From Spirochaetia bacterium (GTDB taxonomy: Bacteria; Spirochaetota; Spirochaetia; Treponematales; Breznakiellaceae): a stretch of 19,482 bases of DNA. Within the stretch, counting starts at the first letter, position 1; the number at the start of each line of letters is the position of its first letter. The DNA is taken from positions 1-19,482 of the forward strand of contig BOBI01000029.1 in assembly GCA_026002305.1 (NCBI GenBank), in the 5' to 3' direction. The position numbers and the translations under genes were made by a program. The notes beneath the pieces were generated by a model. It made no database searches and was not told the DNA's origin. It saw only the letters and a list, made by a program, of their open reading frames with translations. Positions 1 to 8,107 of this stretch are shown here, one piece after another.

Positions 1-1
1 A

Positions 2-442
2 GAGACAATAAAACACTCAAGAGATAAAATCCAACTTTATAAATTTAAAACAGTAAAAACGCATCTCACCCTTGTTCGTGCAGTAGAAGCTATGCAACGT
101 GAATATGATGAGATTAGTGGTTTCGCACAATGTCAAATTGAATCGCACTCATTTGCTATAAAACTTGAAGGCACTAAAAATAAAGGTAAATTTCTTGTCG
201 AGGATTTAATACGTTTTGCAGAAAATCATTTTAATTTATTTAACATTGCAAATCCAAGTGAATCTAAACAATATACATTAAATTATGTTGCTTTTGTCCC
301 TGGCAGTTCTTGCTTAGTTGGTGATTTTGACATTATTCCAGACCAAGAGAGAAAAGTTGATAAGGCTGAGATAAAAGAAACTATTGCCAAAGCAGAACAA
401 AAAAATGTCGAAAATTGTCGAAGCGGCTCCGGTTCTCGTTGA
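2..442 (+). CDS. Unknown protein, 5' end cut by the window
   Basis: The reading frame is open from the first bases of the window to a TGA at 440-442, so this is the C-terminal part (about 146 residues) of a longer protein. An internal ATG at 92 has no ribosome binding site in front of it and is probably not the start. I do not recognise the family. The visible part is a mixed hydrophobic/charged globular sequence followed by a Lys/Glu-rich helix (residues about 120-140). It sits directly upstream of, and overlaps by 38 bases, the next plus-strand gene, so it probably belongs to the same operon as the PHP-ATPase cluster. The last ten residues (NCRSGSGSR-type, low complexity) look out of character and follow an A7 tract at 399-405. 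A frame slip there would join it to the next gene, so the two could be one broken or recoded gene. Confidence 0.6.
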   Translation, partial: ETIKHSRDKIQLYKFKTVKTHLTLVRAVEAMQREYDEISGFAQCQIESHSFAIKLEGTKNKGKFLVEDLIRFAENHFNLFNIANPSESKQYTLNYVAFVPGSSCLVGDFDIIPDQERKVDKAEIKETIAKAEQKNVENCRSGSGSR

Positions 443-902
443 TAAGTCAAAGACACCGGCAGAACGTGTAAAACAGTTTAAAAAGGCAACAGGTTTGTCA
501 AACGAAGAAGCTTATGCTGCAATGCACGGACTATCAAAAATGCGAACTTCTCATCAAACAGTAAAGTTACATTCATCTAAAAGTGACAATGAAAATGAAG
601 ATGTCATCATGACAATTGACGGCACTGCATCTACTCAAATTTCTGAAATAAAAAGAGCGTTAGCAGAAATAATTGACCCTGATAAAACAAGAAAAGTAAA
701 GGGAAAAATTGTTGAATTAGACCATTATAAAGATGACGATCTAAAATTTGGTGTTTATGCAGAAGATGAAAAACATCTTTATATAGTTCATTATCCAAAA
801 GTTGAAGACCAAAAAGTCAGAGAGAAAAAAGGTGAAACCGTTACAGTTGTTGTTTGGCGAGATGGTCATAATAAGCCTTGGCATTTTCAAGAGTGGAAAT
901 AA
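405..902 (+). CDS. Unknown protein upstream of PHP-ATPase
   Basis: This frame encodes 165 residues from the ATG at 405. An in-frame TTG at 384 is possible but has no better ribosome binding site. No convincing Shine-Dalgarno precedes either start, so translation may be coupled to the overlapping upstream gene or arise by slippage at the A7 run that ends in this ATG. The family is not recognised. Residues 18-45 look like a small helical, helix-turn-helix-like segment (TPAERVKQFKKATGLSNEEA). A charged linker follows, and the C-terminal half (about 100-165) is beta-rich with conserved-looking Trp/Gly positions (VVWRDGHNKPWHF), possibly an OB- or SH3-like fold. The stop lies 12 bases before the ATG of the PHP-ATPase, which shares the operon. 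It may be a regulatory or specificity subunit, but that is only inference. Confidence 0.65.
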   Translation: MSKIVEAAPVLVDKSKTPAERVKQFKKATGLSNEEAYAAMHGLSKMRTSHQTVKLHSSKSDNENEDVIMTIDGTASTQISEIKRALAEIIDPDKTRKVKGKIVELDHYKDDDLKFGVYAEDEKHLYIVHYPKVEDQKVREKKGETVTVVVWRDGHNKPWHFQEWK

Positions 903-914
903 GGAAATAGTAAC

Positions 915-3659
915 ATGAGTACATATACAGAATTTTCCAGAGGCTCAGAATGGCGAAAATGGGATTTGCATATACATTCAAATGCGTCAGATGGCGAGGC
1001 AACATTGACAGAAATTATTGATGCAGCAATCTTGAAAGGTTTAGATGTAATTGCATTAACTGATCATCATACAGCAAAAAATATTGATGAAATAAAAAGA
1101 ATAGCTAAAACTAAAAATATAAGCATAATAAGTGGTATTGAGTTTCGTACCGAATATGGTAGCAGTTCTGTTCACATGATAGGCCTTTTTCCTGATTCTC
1201 ATGAGGAAATAGAATTAAACGGCAAAGCTTTACATGATTTAATATTGTGTCCGTTAAAATTATCTGAAACTGAAATTATCGCTAAAGGTAAAGAAAAAAA
1301 ACCGGAATTAAATGATGTGGTAGCATTCAAAGAAGGTATGTTTTTAGTTCAAGTGAATTTTAAAGAAGCTGCTGACCTTATTCATAAATACGGTGGTATA
1401 ATTTCTGTTCATGCCGGATCAAAATCTAATACAGTAGAAGATATGAAACATATTGGCACATCTCAAAAAAATGTTAAACAATTATACGATTCCCTTGGAA
1501 CTGTAAAAGAAGAGCTTTTAAAAAATTATGTCGATATATGCGAAATACGAAAAGAAGATGATAGCGAAGATTTTTATTATTCTGAATTTGGATTACCTTC
1601 AATAATAGCATCTGATGCACATAATAAAAATACTATTGGAGATAAATTTGTATGGATAAAAGCCGATAAAACATTTGAAGGATTAAAACAAATACTTTGT
1701 GAGCCAGAAGGTAGGATAAAAATACAATCGACCGATCCTTCAAGTAAGACAGCATACAATATAATTGAAAAAGTAAAATTTATTGATGACTCTTGGCTCA
1801 ATAAGTTCTCACCACGAGAAATTGGGTTTAATCCCGATCTAAATGCTATTATTGGTGGTAAGTCATCAGGAAAATCTTTGCTGTTACATTCAATAGCAAA
1901 AGCAGTTGGCAATAAAACAGATATTAAAAACTATACAAATGTGTTAGAATACATTGATTTGGAAATATACTATGCCGATGCACCTAATCAAAAACGGACA
2001 CCCGAAGATCGCAGAATAATTGAATTTTTGCCACAGCTTTTTATTGAAGATATTGTCCGTAATAAATCACATAATGACGATAGTTCAAATACTGCGACTT
2101 TCTTTAATAAGTTTATTGAAGATTTAATTTGCCAAAATATTGATATACAAAATTTATATGATGTACATAATAGTAGATTAGTAGAATTGAAAAACAAGAT
2201 TGAAAGCAGCATTAAGGAATGGATTCAACTTGATAAAGAATTGTTTGATACAAAAAATTCTTTAAAGCCGTTGGGTGATAAAACTGCTATTTCAAAAGAA
2301 ATTACAACTTTAAGTAAAAAGATTGAACAACTAACAAGTCAATCGGGTCTTAATGAGACTGAACAAAAAATGTATGCGGATTTAACAGAATCAAACATGA
2401 TAAACGATAATCGTATCAATATTTTTGTGGAACATAAGGCTGAACTAGAAAGATTACGAGAATATGCTATAAATGACATGTTTATTGATATTTTAAATAC
2501 TGTTGATTTTGAGACTGCTGATACTTTTACATCAAATTTATTTAATTCTTTAAAAAAACAAATAGAAAAATCTGTGCAACTTGAAATACAAAAATCTGTT
2601 TCTGTATTTGATATAAAACTCAAAAAAATTGAGAAAATAATTTTAAGACTAAACAATAACGTATCAAGTAATTTAACAAAACTTGCACCTTTGCTTGCAA
2701 AAAACAAAATTCAATTTGAAATAGAAACCTTAAAAAATTCTGTCAAAACCGAACAGGAAAAACTTGCAAATATTAAGAAGAAAGAAAAAGAAATATTAGA
2801 AATATTAGAAAAACGAAATAATGTGAATTTTATACATTTTTATGAAAAAGTATTTAATTCTTATAAAGAGATTGTAAAATCTGTTAATGAAAAGATTGGT
2901 GAGAAATGGATAAACACTACGGGATTAACTCTGACAGCATCTATTATATTTGATATAAAAAGATTTGCAGATGCGTTGGCTTCTATGATAAATGTACATT
3001 CATCTCTTGAAAATCAAATGAGTAATTGCGGATTTAGCGAATCAAATTATGTATATAATGAGCAAAATCATATCGCTAATGTAAAAAACATATTGTTGCT
3101 GTGTATACAAGACGAAAGCAGATTTAATAATTTTAAGAAAGTTGGCAACACCGAATCGCTTTTACGTTTATTGTTTCAAAATTATTGGTATATAGATTTT
3201 GATATAAAAAAAGGATCTGATAGTTTGCAAAATATGTCAGAAGGGAAAAAGGGAATAGTTGTATTGCAATTATATTTAAGTTTAAGTAAATCTGATTATC
3301 CTATACTAATAGACCAACCCGAAGATAATCTTGACAACAGGACTGTTTACAATGAATTAAATGAGTATATTAAGCAATGCAAACAAAGACGCCAAATAAT
3401 CATGGTATCACATAATGCTAATCTAGTTGTAAATACAGATGCCGAAAATGTCATCGTTGCCAATCAGCAGGGTGAAGATGGCAAAGAAAATAAGGATTTT
3501 AAATTTGAATATGTAAATGGGGCTTTAGAAAACACTTTTACGGACGAAACGGAAAAAGGTATTTTATATCAAAAGGGCATACGTGAACACGTTTGTGAAA
3601 TTCTTGAGGGCGGAATTAATGCATTTAAAAAACGTGAAGAAAAATATAATCTTAAATAA
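915..3659 (+). CDS. PHP phosphoesterase / SMC-like ATPase
   Basis: 914 residues; the ATG at 915 follows AAGGA at 901-905. The N-terminus is a PHP metal-dependent phosphoesterase domain with its metal ligands visible: DLHIHS (17-22), LTDHH (48-52), GIEF with a following SVHMIG, ISVHAG, and SDAH near 235. It is followed by an ABC/SMC-type ATPase split by a long coiled coil: Walker A GGKSSGKS (314-321), a Lys/Glu-rich coiled coil from about 400 to 680, a signature-like MSEGKKG near 775, Walker B ILIDQPEDNLD near 800, and a VSHNAN switch near 833. PHP domains hydrolyse phosphoester or pyrophosphate bonds, and SMC-type ATPases usually act on DNA ends or as sensors. Proteins with this architecture (annotated by some as TrlF-family ATPases) occur in defence islands. 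It leads a tight operon with an AAA15 ATPase and a TOPRIM-like protein, which suggests a multi-subunit nuclease. The substrate is unknown. Confidence 0.88.
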   Translation: MSTYTEFSRGSEWRKWDLHIHSNASDGEATLTEIIDAAILKGLDVIALTDHHTAKNIDEIKRIAKTKNISIISGIEFRTEYGSSSVHMIGLFPDSHEEIELNGKALHDLILCPLKLSETEIIAKGKEKKPELNDVVAFKEGMFLVQVNFKEAADLIHKYGGIISVHAGSKSNTVEDMKHIGTSQKNVKQLYDSLGTVKEELLKNYVDICEIRKEDDSEDFYYSEFGLPSIIASDAHNKNTIGDKFVWIKADKTFEGLKQILCEPEGRIKIQSTDPSSKTAYNIIEKVKFIDDSWLNKFSPREIGFNPDLNAIIGGKSSGKSLLLHSIAKAVGNKTDIKNYTNVLEYIDLEIYYADAPNQKRTPEDRRIIEFLPQLFIEDIVRNKSHNDDSSNTATFFNKFIEDLICQNIDIQNLYDVHNSRLVELKNKIESSIKEWIQLDKELFDTKNSLKPLGDKTAISKEITTLSKKIEQLTSQSGLNETEQKMYADLTESNMINDNRINIFVEHKAELERLREYAINDMFIDILNTVDFETADTFTSNLFNSLKKQIEKSVQLEIQKSVSVFDIKLKKIEKIILRLNNNVSSNLTKLAPLLAKNKIQFEIETLKNSVKTEQEKLANIKKKEKEILEILEKRNNVNFIHFYEKVFNSYKEIVKSVNEKIGEKWINTTGLTLTASIIFDIKRFADALASMINVHSSLENQMSNCGFSESNYVYNEQNHIANVKNILLLCIQDESRFNNFKKVGNTESLLRLLFQNYWYIDFDIKKGSDSLQNMSEGKKGIVVLQLYLSLSKSDYPILIDQPEDNLDNRTVYNELNEYIKQCKQRRQIIMVSHNANLVVNTDAENVIVANQQGEDGKENKDFKFEYVNGALENTFTDETEKGILYQKGIREHVCEILEGGINAFKKREEKYNLK

Positions 3660-3686
3660 TTTTGTATAAAAATATGAGGAGTTAAA

Positions 3687-4844
3687 ATGTTATTGACTAA
3701 ATTTAACTATAGCGAATTCGCCGGAAAGCCGCAGGCGTGGTCGTTAAATGGACTTGCACTCGAAAAAGTAAATTTGCTTGTTGGGAAGAATGCCACCGGA
3801 AAAACTAATGCTTTAACAAAAATTCAGTGGTTTGGTAATATGCTTGCCGGTTTGCAACCACAACTTTTACAATCAGGTAGTTTTGATGTAGAGTTTTCAG
3901 ATAATGATAAAACCTACCATTATTTATTGAATGTTGAAAAACAAGTTGTTTTATCTGAAGAATTGAAAATTGGTGATGATTCAATGTTTCAAAGAGATGA
4001 TTCGGGTACTGGTGAAATATTTGCTCAAGAATTTCAAAAAAAAATGCGTTTCAAACTACCTAACAATCAACTTGTTGTTACATCAAAAAGAGATGTTATT
4101 CAACACCCATTTTTAGAAAATATTGCAAATTGGGCAGATGGTCAGAGACTATATGATTTCAGTTCAAAACTTGGTCAAGACACAATGTTTTCGATAAATG
4201 ATATGAATGATATTAACGTAAATCCCCGTGATATGCGTTCTGTTATAGCATTATACGTAAAGGGTGAACATGATTTTGGTCAAGATTTTCGCAAACAAAT
4301 TATAACTTTGATGTCTACTATAGGCTACGATTTAACAAACATAGGTGTTGCATCAAATCCAGTTTTAGCACCACCAATACCAGTCGGTATAACGACTAAT
4401 AAATTACCGATTTTGATGCTATATGTTGGAGAAAAAAATAGTAAGATTGCCGTTTTTCAGCAGCAAATGTCGCAGGGTATGTTTAGGGCATTATCACTAA
4501 TAATACAAATTACCTATAATTCCTTAAAGAAATTATCCACAACTGTCTTAATTGATGATATTGGAGAAGGACTAGATTTTGACAGATCGTCAAAGTTAAT
4601 AAAATTACTTATTGACTCAGCAAATACTACTGATACTCAATTTATCATGTCAACAAATGACCGTTTTGTAATGAATAATGTGCCCTTGGAATACTGGCAA
4701 GTAATCCAACGCACTTATGGTGAATGTAAAATATTTAATTCAAAAAACTCAAAAGAAATATTTGATGACTTTGAATATACAGGATTGTCAAATTTTGACT
4801 TTCTAAAAACCGATTTTATTAACTCCAAATGGGAGACCGCATGA
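3687..4844 (+). CDS. AAA15/21-type ABC ATPase
   Basis: 385 residues, with a good GAGGAG ribosome binding site at 3676-3681 before the ATG at 3687. It is a compact RecF/OLD-like ATPase: Walker A GKNATGKT (33-40), an ABC signature-like MSQGMFRALS near residues 261-270, Walker B VLIDDIGEGLD (288-298, with catalytic Glu294), and STNDRF in place of the usual SH switch. There is no long coiled coil and no TOPRIM domain of its own. The TOPRIM-like part is the next gene, which overlaps by ATGA, so the pair looks like a split OLD-family nuclease. In such systems the ATPase senses the target or gates the nuclease partner. It follows the PHP-ATPase by 27 bases in the same operon. The family call is firm; the defence role is inferred from context. 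Confidence 0.9.
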   Translation: MLLTKFNYSEFAGKPQAWSLNGLALEKVNLLVGKNATGKTNALTKIQWFGNMLAGLQPQLLQSGSFDVEFSDNDKTYHYLLNVEKQVVLSEELKIGDDSMFQRDDSGTGEIFAQEFQKKMRFKLPNNQLVVTSKRDVIQHPFLENIANWADGQRLYDFSSKLGQDTMFSINDMNDINVNPRDMRSVIALYVKGEHDFGQDFRKQIITLMSTIGYDLTNIGVASNPVLAPPIPVGITTNKLPILMLYVGEKNSKIAVFQQQMSQGMFRALSLIIQITYNSLKKLSTTVLIDDIGEGLDFDRSSKLIKLLIDSANTTDTQFIMSTNDRFVMNNVPLEYWQVIQRTYGECKIFNSKNSKEIFDDFEYTGLSNFDFLKTDFINSKWETA

Positions 4845-5536
4845 AAAAAATTGCTGTTTTTGTTGAAGGTCAAACCGAACAAATATTTATTACAAAACTC
4901 ATAAAGGAGTTTTTTGATGAAAAGAAATTAAAAATTATTTCACATGATATGCGAAAACTGTATCACAATATTAGAATTGATACATTTACTACCGATACAA
5001 TAAAAGAATATTATTTTGTTATTTACGATTGCGGTGGTGATGAAAAAGTAAAAACCGATATTATTGACAACTTCCCAAAACTACAAAAGTTAAACTTTTC
5101 TTTTATCATTGGAATTTGCGATCTTTTTAATCCGCAAAGAAAGAGAATAATAGATGAAGAAAAATATAAGAAAGGTATCAATTTAGGATTGCCAAAAACT
5201 ATTCCTGCAAAAATAATTCTTGCTGTTAAGGAAACGGAAGCATGGTTTATTGCCGAAGAAAAACATTATCCTGCCATCTCCCAAAACCTAACACTTTCTA
5301 TTGTAAATTCCATGGTGGGATTTGATGTCCAAAAAGAGAGTACAGAACAAATTCCACACCCAATGGTTATGCTGGATAAAATATATCAAGCAGGTAATAC
5401 AAAATACTCAAAAAACAAGTATGTTGTTGAGCGCACGGTTGAAGCGTTAGATTATGACAATCTCTATCTTCAAGTTAGAACTCGTAATAATAGTCTAAAT
5501 GAATTATTCACTTGTTTAGACGGACTCATACCATAA
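4841..5536 (+). CDS. TOPRIM-like DUF4276-type protein
   Basis: 231 residues from the ATG at 4841, which overlaps the stop of the ATPase gene as ATGA and is preceded by GGGAGA. An ATG at 4829 in the same frame lies inside the upstream gene and lacks spacing for a ribosome binding site. The N-terminus IAVFVEGQTEQIF (4-16, Glu9 and Glu13) is the typical opening of DUF4276/TOPRIM-like proteins. An acidic residue after the next core strand is at GICDLFNP (Asp94), and KETEAWF (130-136) matches the family's Glu-x-Glu-Ala-Trp motif. DUF4276 proteins are regularly paired with AAA15 ATPases in defence islands and are thought to supply the metal-dependent nuclease centre missing from the ATPase. Translational coupling supports a fixed complex. 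Nuclease activity itself is inferred, not shown. Confidence 0.82.
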   Translation: MKKIAVFVEGQTEQIFITKLIKEFFDEKKLKIISHDMRKLYHNIRIDTFTTDTIKEYYFVIYDCGGDEKVKTDIIDNFPKLQKLNFSFIIGICDLFNPQRKRIIDEEKYKKGINLGLPKTIPAKIILAVKETEAWFIAEEKHYPAISQNLTLSIVNSMVGFDVQKESTEQIPHPMVMLDKIYQAGNTKYSKNKYVVERTVEALDYDNLYLQVRTRNNSLNELFTCLDGLIP

Positions 5537-5556
5537 TAGCAAGGAGTAATCTTAAA

Positions 5557-8103
5557 ATGCCTAAACCCTTCTTCCCGCAACGTCCGGCTCTAAGGCCTAC
5601 AATATATGCCTACGAGGACACAAACCCGCAATATAGCGGAATGTTAAAAGTGGGGTATACTACTCGCAATGTTAAAGAACGTGTAGCCGAGCAATACCCG
5701 ACAGCAAGACCGGGCGCACTGCCATACAAGATTGTTTTTGAAGAATCGTCAATGCGTAATGATGGCTCATCTTTTACCGACCACGATGTTCACAGATTAC
5801 TACGCAAAAGAGATTTCCCGAATCCTGAAAAAACAGAATGGTTTAAGTGTAATATTGATGATGTAAAAGCGGCAGTACTTTCAATAAAAAACAATGAAGA
5901 AACCGAACAAAACAGAACACTTGATTTTGGTATGCGTCCTGAACAAAGCGCGGCAGTAGAAAAAACTGTTGCCTATTTTTCGGCTTTTAAACAAGAAAAT
6001 CCTACAAAGACACCGCACTTTTTATGGAACGCAAAAATGCGTTTTGGTAAAACATTTGCAGCATACAAAACAGCTATTAAAATGAAATGGAAAAAGGTTT
6101 TAGTTTTAACATTCAAACCTGCCGTACAGAGCGCGTGGGAAGATGATTTAAAACAGCACATTGATTTTAAAGATTGGCAGTTTATAACGCGAACCGGTTT
6201 AACATTTGAAAACTGCGATAAAAATAAACCTTTTGTGTGTTTTGGATCGTTTCAAGATTTTTTAGGCAAGAATTCAGCGGGTGGAATTAAACCAAAAAAC
6301 GAATGGGTGCACGCAACAAATTGGGATTGCGTCATCCTTGATGAATACCATTTTGGAGCATGGCGTGAAGGTGCAAAAGAATTATTTGAGGCAGAGGACA
6401 TAGAAGAAATAAAATTTGCACAAGGCGAAGGTATGGAATATTTTAACGAAGATTTTATGCCGATTACAACAAATGCCTATTTATATCTTTCCGGCACTCC
6501 GTTTCGCGCAATAGCCTCCGGCGAATTTATAGAAGACCAAATTTACAACTGGACATATTCAGACGAACAAAGTGCAAAAGAAAGTTGGAAAGAACCACCT
6601 GCAAATCCTTACGCGTCACTTCCTCGTATGGTCATGCTTACCTATCAATTACCTGACTCAATTTGTGAAATTGCGCGCGGTGGTGAGTATGACGAATTTG
6701 ATCTAAATGTGTTTTTTAGCGCTAACGGCATAAAGGACAAAGTCGGTTTTCAATATAAAGACGAAGTTCAAAAATGGCTAGACTTAATTCGCGGTGCTTT
6801 ACGTGAAACCGCTGTAGATAATCTAAAACTAAGAGAACAAAAACCCCCTATGCCTTTTTCTCATGCGCCATTGTTAAAAACACTTAATCACACATTTTGG
6901 TTTTTACCATCTGTTGCTTCATGCTATGCAATGAAAAATCTTTTGCTGGAACCGCAAAATATATTTTATCATGATTATAAAATTATTGTTGCAGCAGGAA
7001 CAAAAGCGGGTATTGGCATAGATGCATTGCCGCCTATTCGTGAAGCAATGACAGACGAACCATTAAAAACAAAAACTATCACCTTGTCATGCGGAAAACT
7101 AACAACGGGCGTATCAATAAAACCATGGACAGGTATTTTTATGTTACGGAATTGTTCAAGTCCCGAAACATATTTTCAATCGGCATTTAGAGTTCAAACT
7201 CCTTGGACTATAAAAAACCCCGATGCGCTCTCTCCTAACAAAGAAGAAATTGTAAAGGAAGAATGTTACATTTTTGACTTTGCTCCCAACAGAGCCTTGC
7301 GTCAAATTGCAGATTATAGTTGCCGCTTGAATGTTGATGATTCAAATGCCGAAACAAAAGTAGCGGAGTTTATCCGCTTCCTACCAGTCCTTGCCTATGA
7401 TGGCAGTTCAATGAAACAAATTGATGCCGCAGGAATTCTTGACATGGCGTTAAGCGGTACAACCGCAACACTCCTAGCCCGCCGTTGGGAAAGTGCGCTT
7501 TTGGTAAATGTTGATAACGCTACACTTGAACGCCTTATGAAAAACGAAGATGCCATGAAAGCTCTAATGAGTATCGAAGGTTTTAGAAATATTAATCAAG
7601 AAATAGAAACAATCATCAATAAATCTGAATATGTAAAAAAAGCAAAACAGGACGCTAACAAAAAAGAGCCGTCAGCCGCCGATAAAAAACAAATGACCGA
7701 AGAAGAAAAAGAATACAAAAGTCGCCGCAAACAGATACAAGACAAGCTAATAAAATTCGCTACACGTATTACTGTCTTTATGTATTTAACAGATTACCGT
7801 GAGCAAAAATTAACTGATGTAATTACACAGCTTGAACCCGCACTTTTCAAAAAAGTTACCGGTCTTACACAAAAAGATTTTGAGTTGCTCGTAAGCCTTG
7901 GCGTTTTTAACAGTGCTCTAATGAATGACGCAGTATACAAATTCAAACGCTACGAAGACAGTAGCATAATCTATACTGGTGTTAATAAACATGGGGGCGA
8001 GTACATCGGCGGTTGGGACACTATTTTAACTCCACAAGATTACAAAGCGATTACCGGAATACCGTCTTTGTTTGTCAATGAGCCTGAACCGCAGTACTCA
8101 TAA
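5557..8103 (+). CDS. GIY-YIG-like (T5orf172) nuclease fused to SF2 helicase
   Basis: 848 residues; the ATG at 5557 is chosen because AAGGAG at 5541-5546 lies ten bases before it (a TTG further up overlaps the previous gene). Residues about 15-110 form a T5orf172-type GIY-YIG-like domain: IYAY (16-19), LKVGYTTR (30-37), ERV, a His/Asp-rich helix and a closing TEWF. An SF2 helicase core follows with motif I AKMRFGKT (159-166), motif II DEYH (262-265), motif III SGTP (312-315) and motif VI-like YFQSAFRVQ (539-547). The C-terminal third is helical with a charged Lys/Glu segment near 690-730. The layout resembles Res/helicase subunits of restriction systems with a cutting domain in front, but no methyltransferase or specificity gene is in view. 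It is the last gene of the plus-strand block, 20 bases after the TOPRIM-like gene, and may be part of that system or a separate effector. Confidence 0.85.
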   Translation: MPKPFFPQRPALRPTIYAYEDTNPQYSGMLKVGYTTRNVKERVAEQYPTARPGALPYKIVFEESSMRNDGSSFTDHDVHRLLRKRDFPNPEKTEWFKCNIDDVKAAVLSIKNNEETEQNRTLDFGMRPEQSAAVEKTVAYFSAFKQENPTKTPHFLWNAKMRFGKTFAAYKTAIKMKWKKVLVLTFKPAVQSAWEDDLKQHIDFKDWQFITRTGLTFENCDKNKPFVCFGSFQDFLGKNSAGGIKPKNEWVHATNWDCVILDEYHFGAWREGAKELFEAEDIEEIKFAQGEGMEYFNEDFMPITTNAYLYLSGTPFRAIASGEFIEDQIYNWTYSDEQSAKESWKEPPANPYASLPRMVMLTYQLPDSICEIARGGEYDEFDLNVFFSANGIKDKVGFQYKDEVQKWLDLIRGALRETAVDNLKLREQKPPMPFSHAPLLKTLNHTFWFLPSVASCYAMKNLLLEPQNIFYHDYKIIVAAGTKAGIGIDALPPIREAMTDEPLKTKTITLSCGKLTTGVSIKPWTGIFMLRNCSSPETYFQSAFRVQTPWTIKNPDALSPNKEEIVKEECYIFDFAPNRALRQIADYSCRLNVDDSNAETKVAEFIRFLPVLAYDGSSMKQIDAAGILDMALSGTTATLLARRWESALLVNVDNATLERLMKNEDAMKALMSIEGFRNINQEIETIINKSEYVKKAKQDANKKEPSAADKKQMTEEEKEYKSRRKQIQDKLIKFATRITVFMYLTDYREQKLTDVITQLEPALFKKVTGLTQKDFELLVSLGVFNSALMNDAVYKFKRYEDSSIIYTGVNKHGGEYIGGWDTILTPQDYKAITGIPSLFVNEPEPQYS

Positions 8104-8107
8104 TAAG

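Noticed and set aside
399..405. Canonical -1 programmed frameshift site
   Set aside because: The downstream frame is reached by +1 (or -2), not -1, and no classic slippery heptamer with a downstream stem is seen; only a general slippage or sequencing artefact remains possible.
1577..2707. Minus-strand open frames of 74-122 residues opposite the PHP-ATPase gene
   Set aside because: They are antisense shadows of a gene with clear PHP and ATPase motifs and have no recognisable domain.
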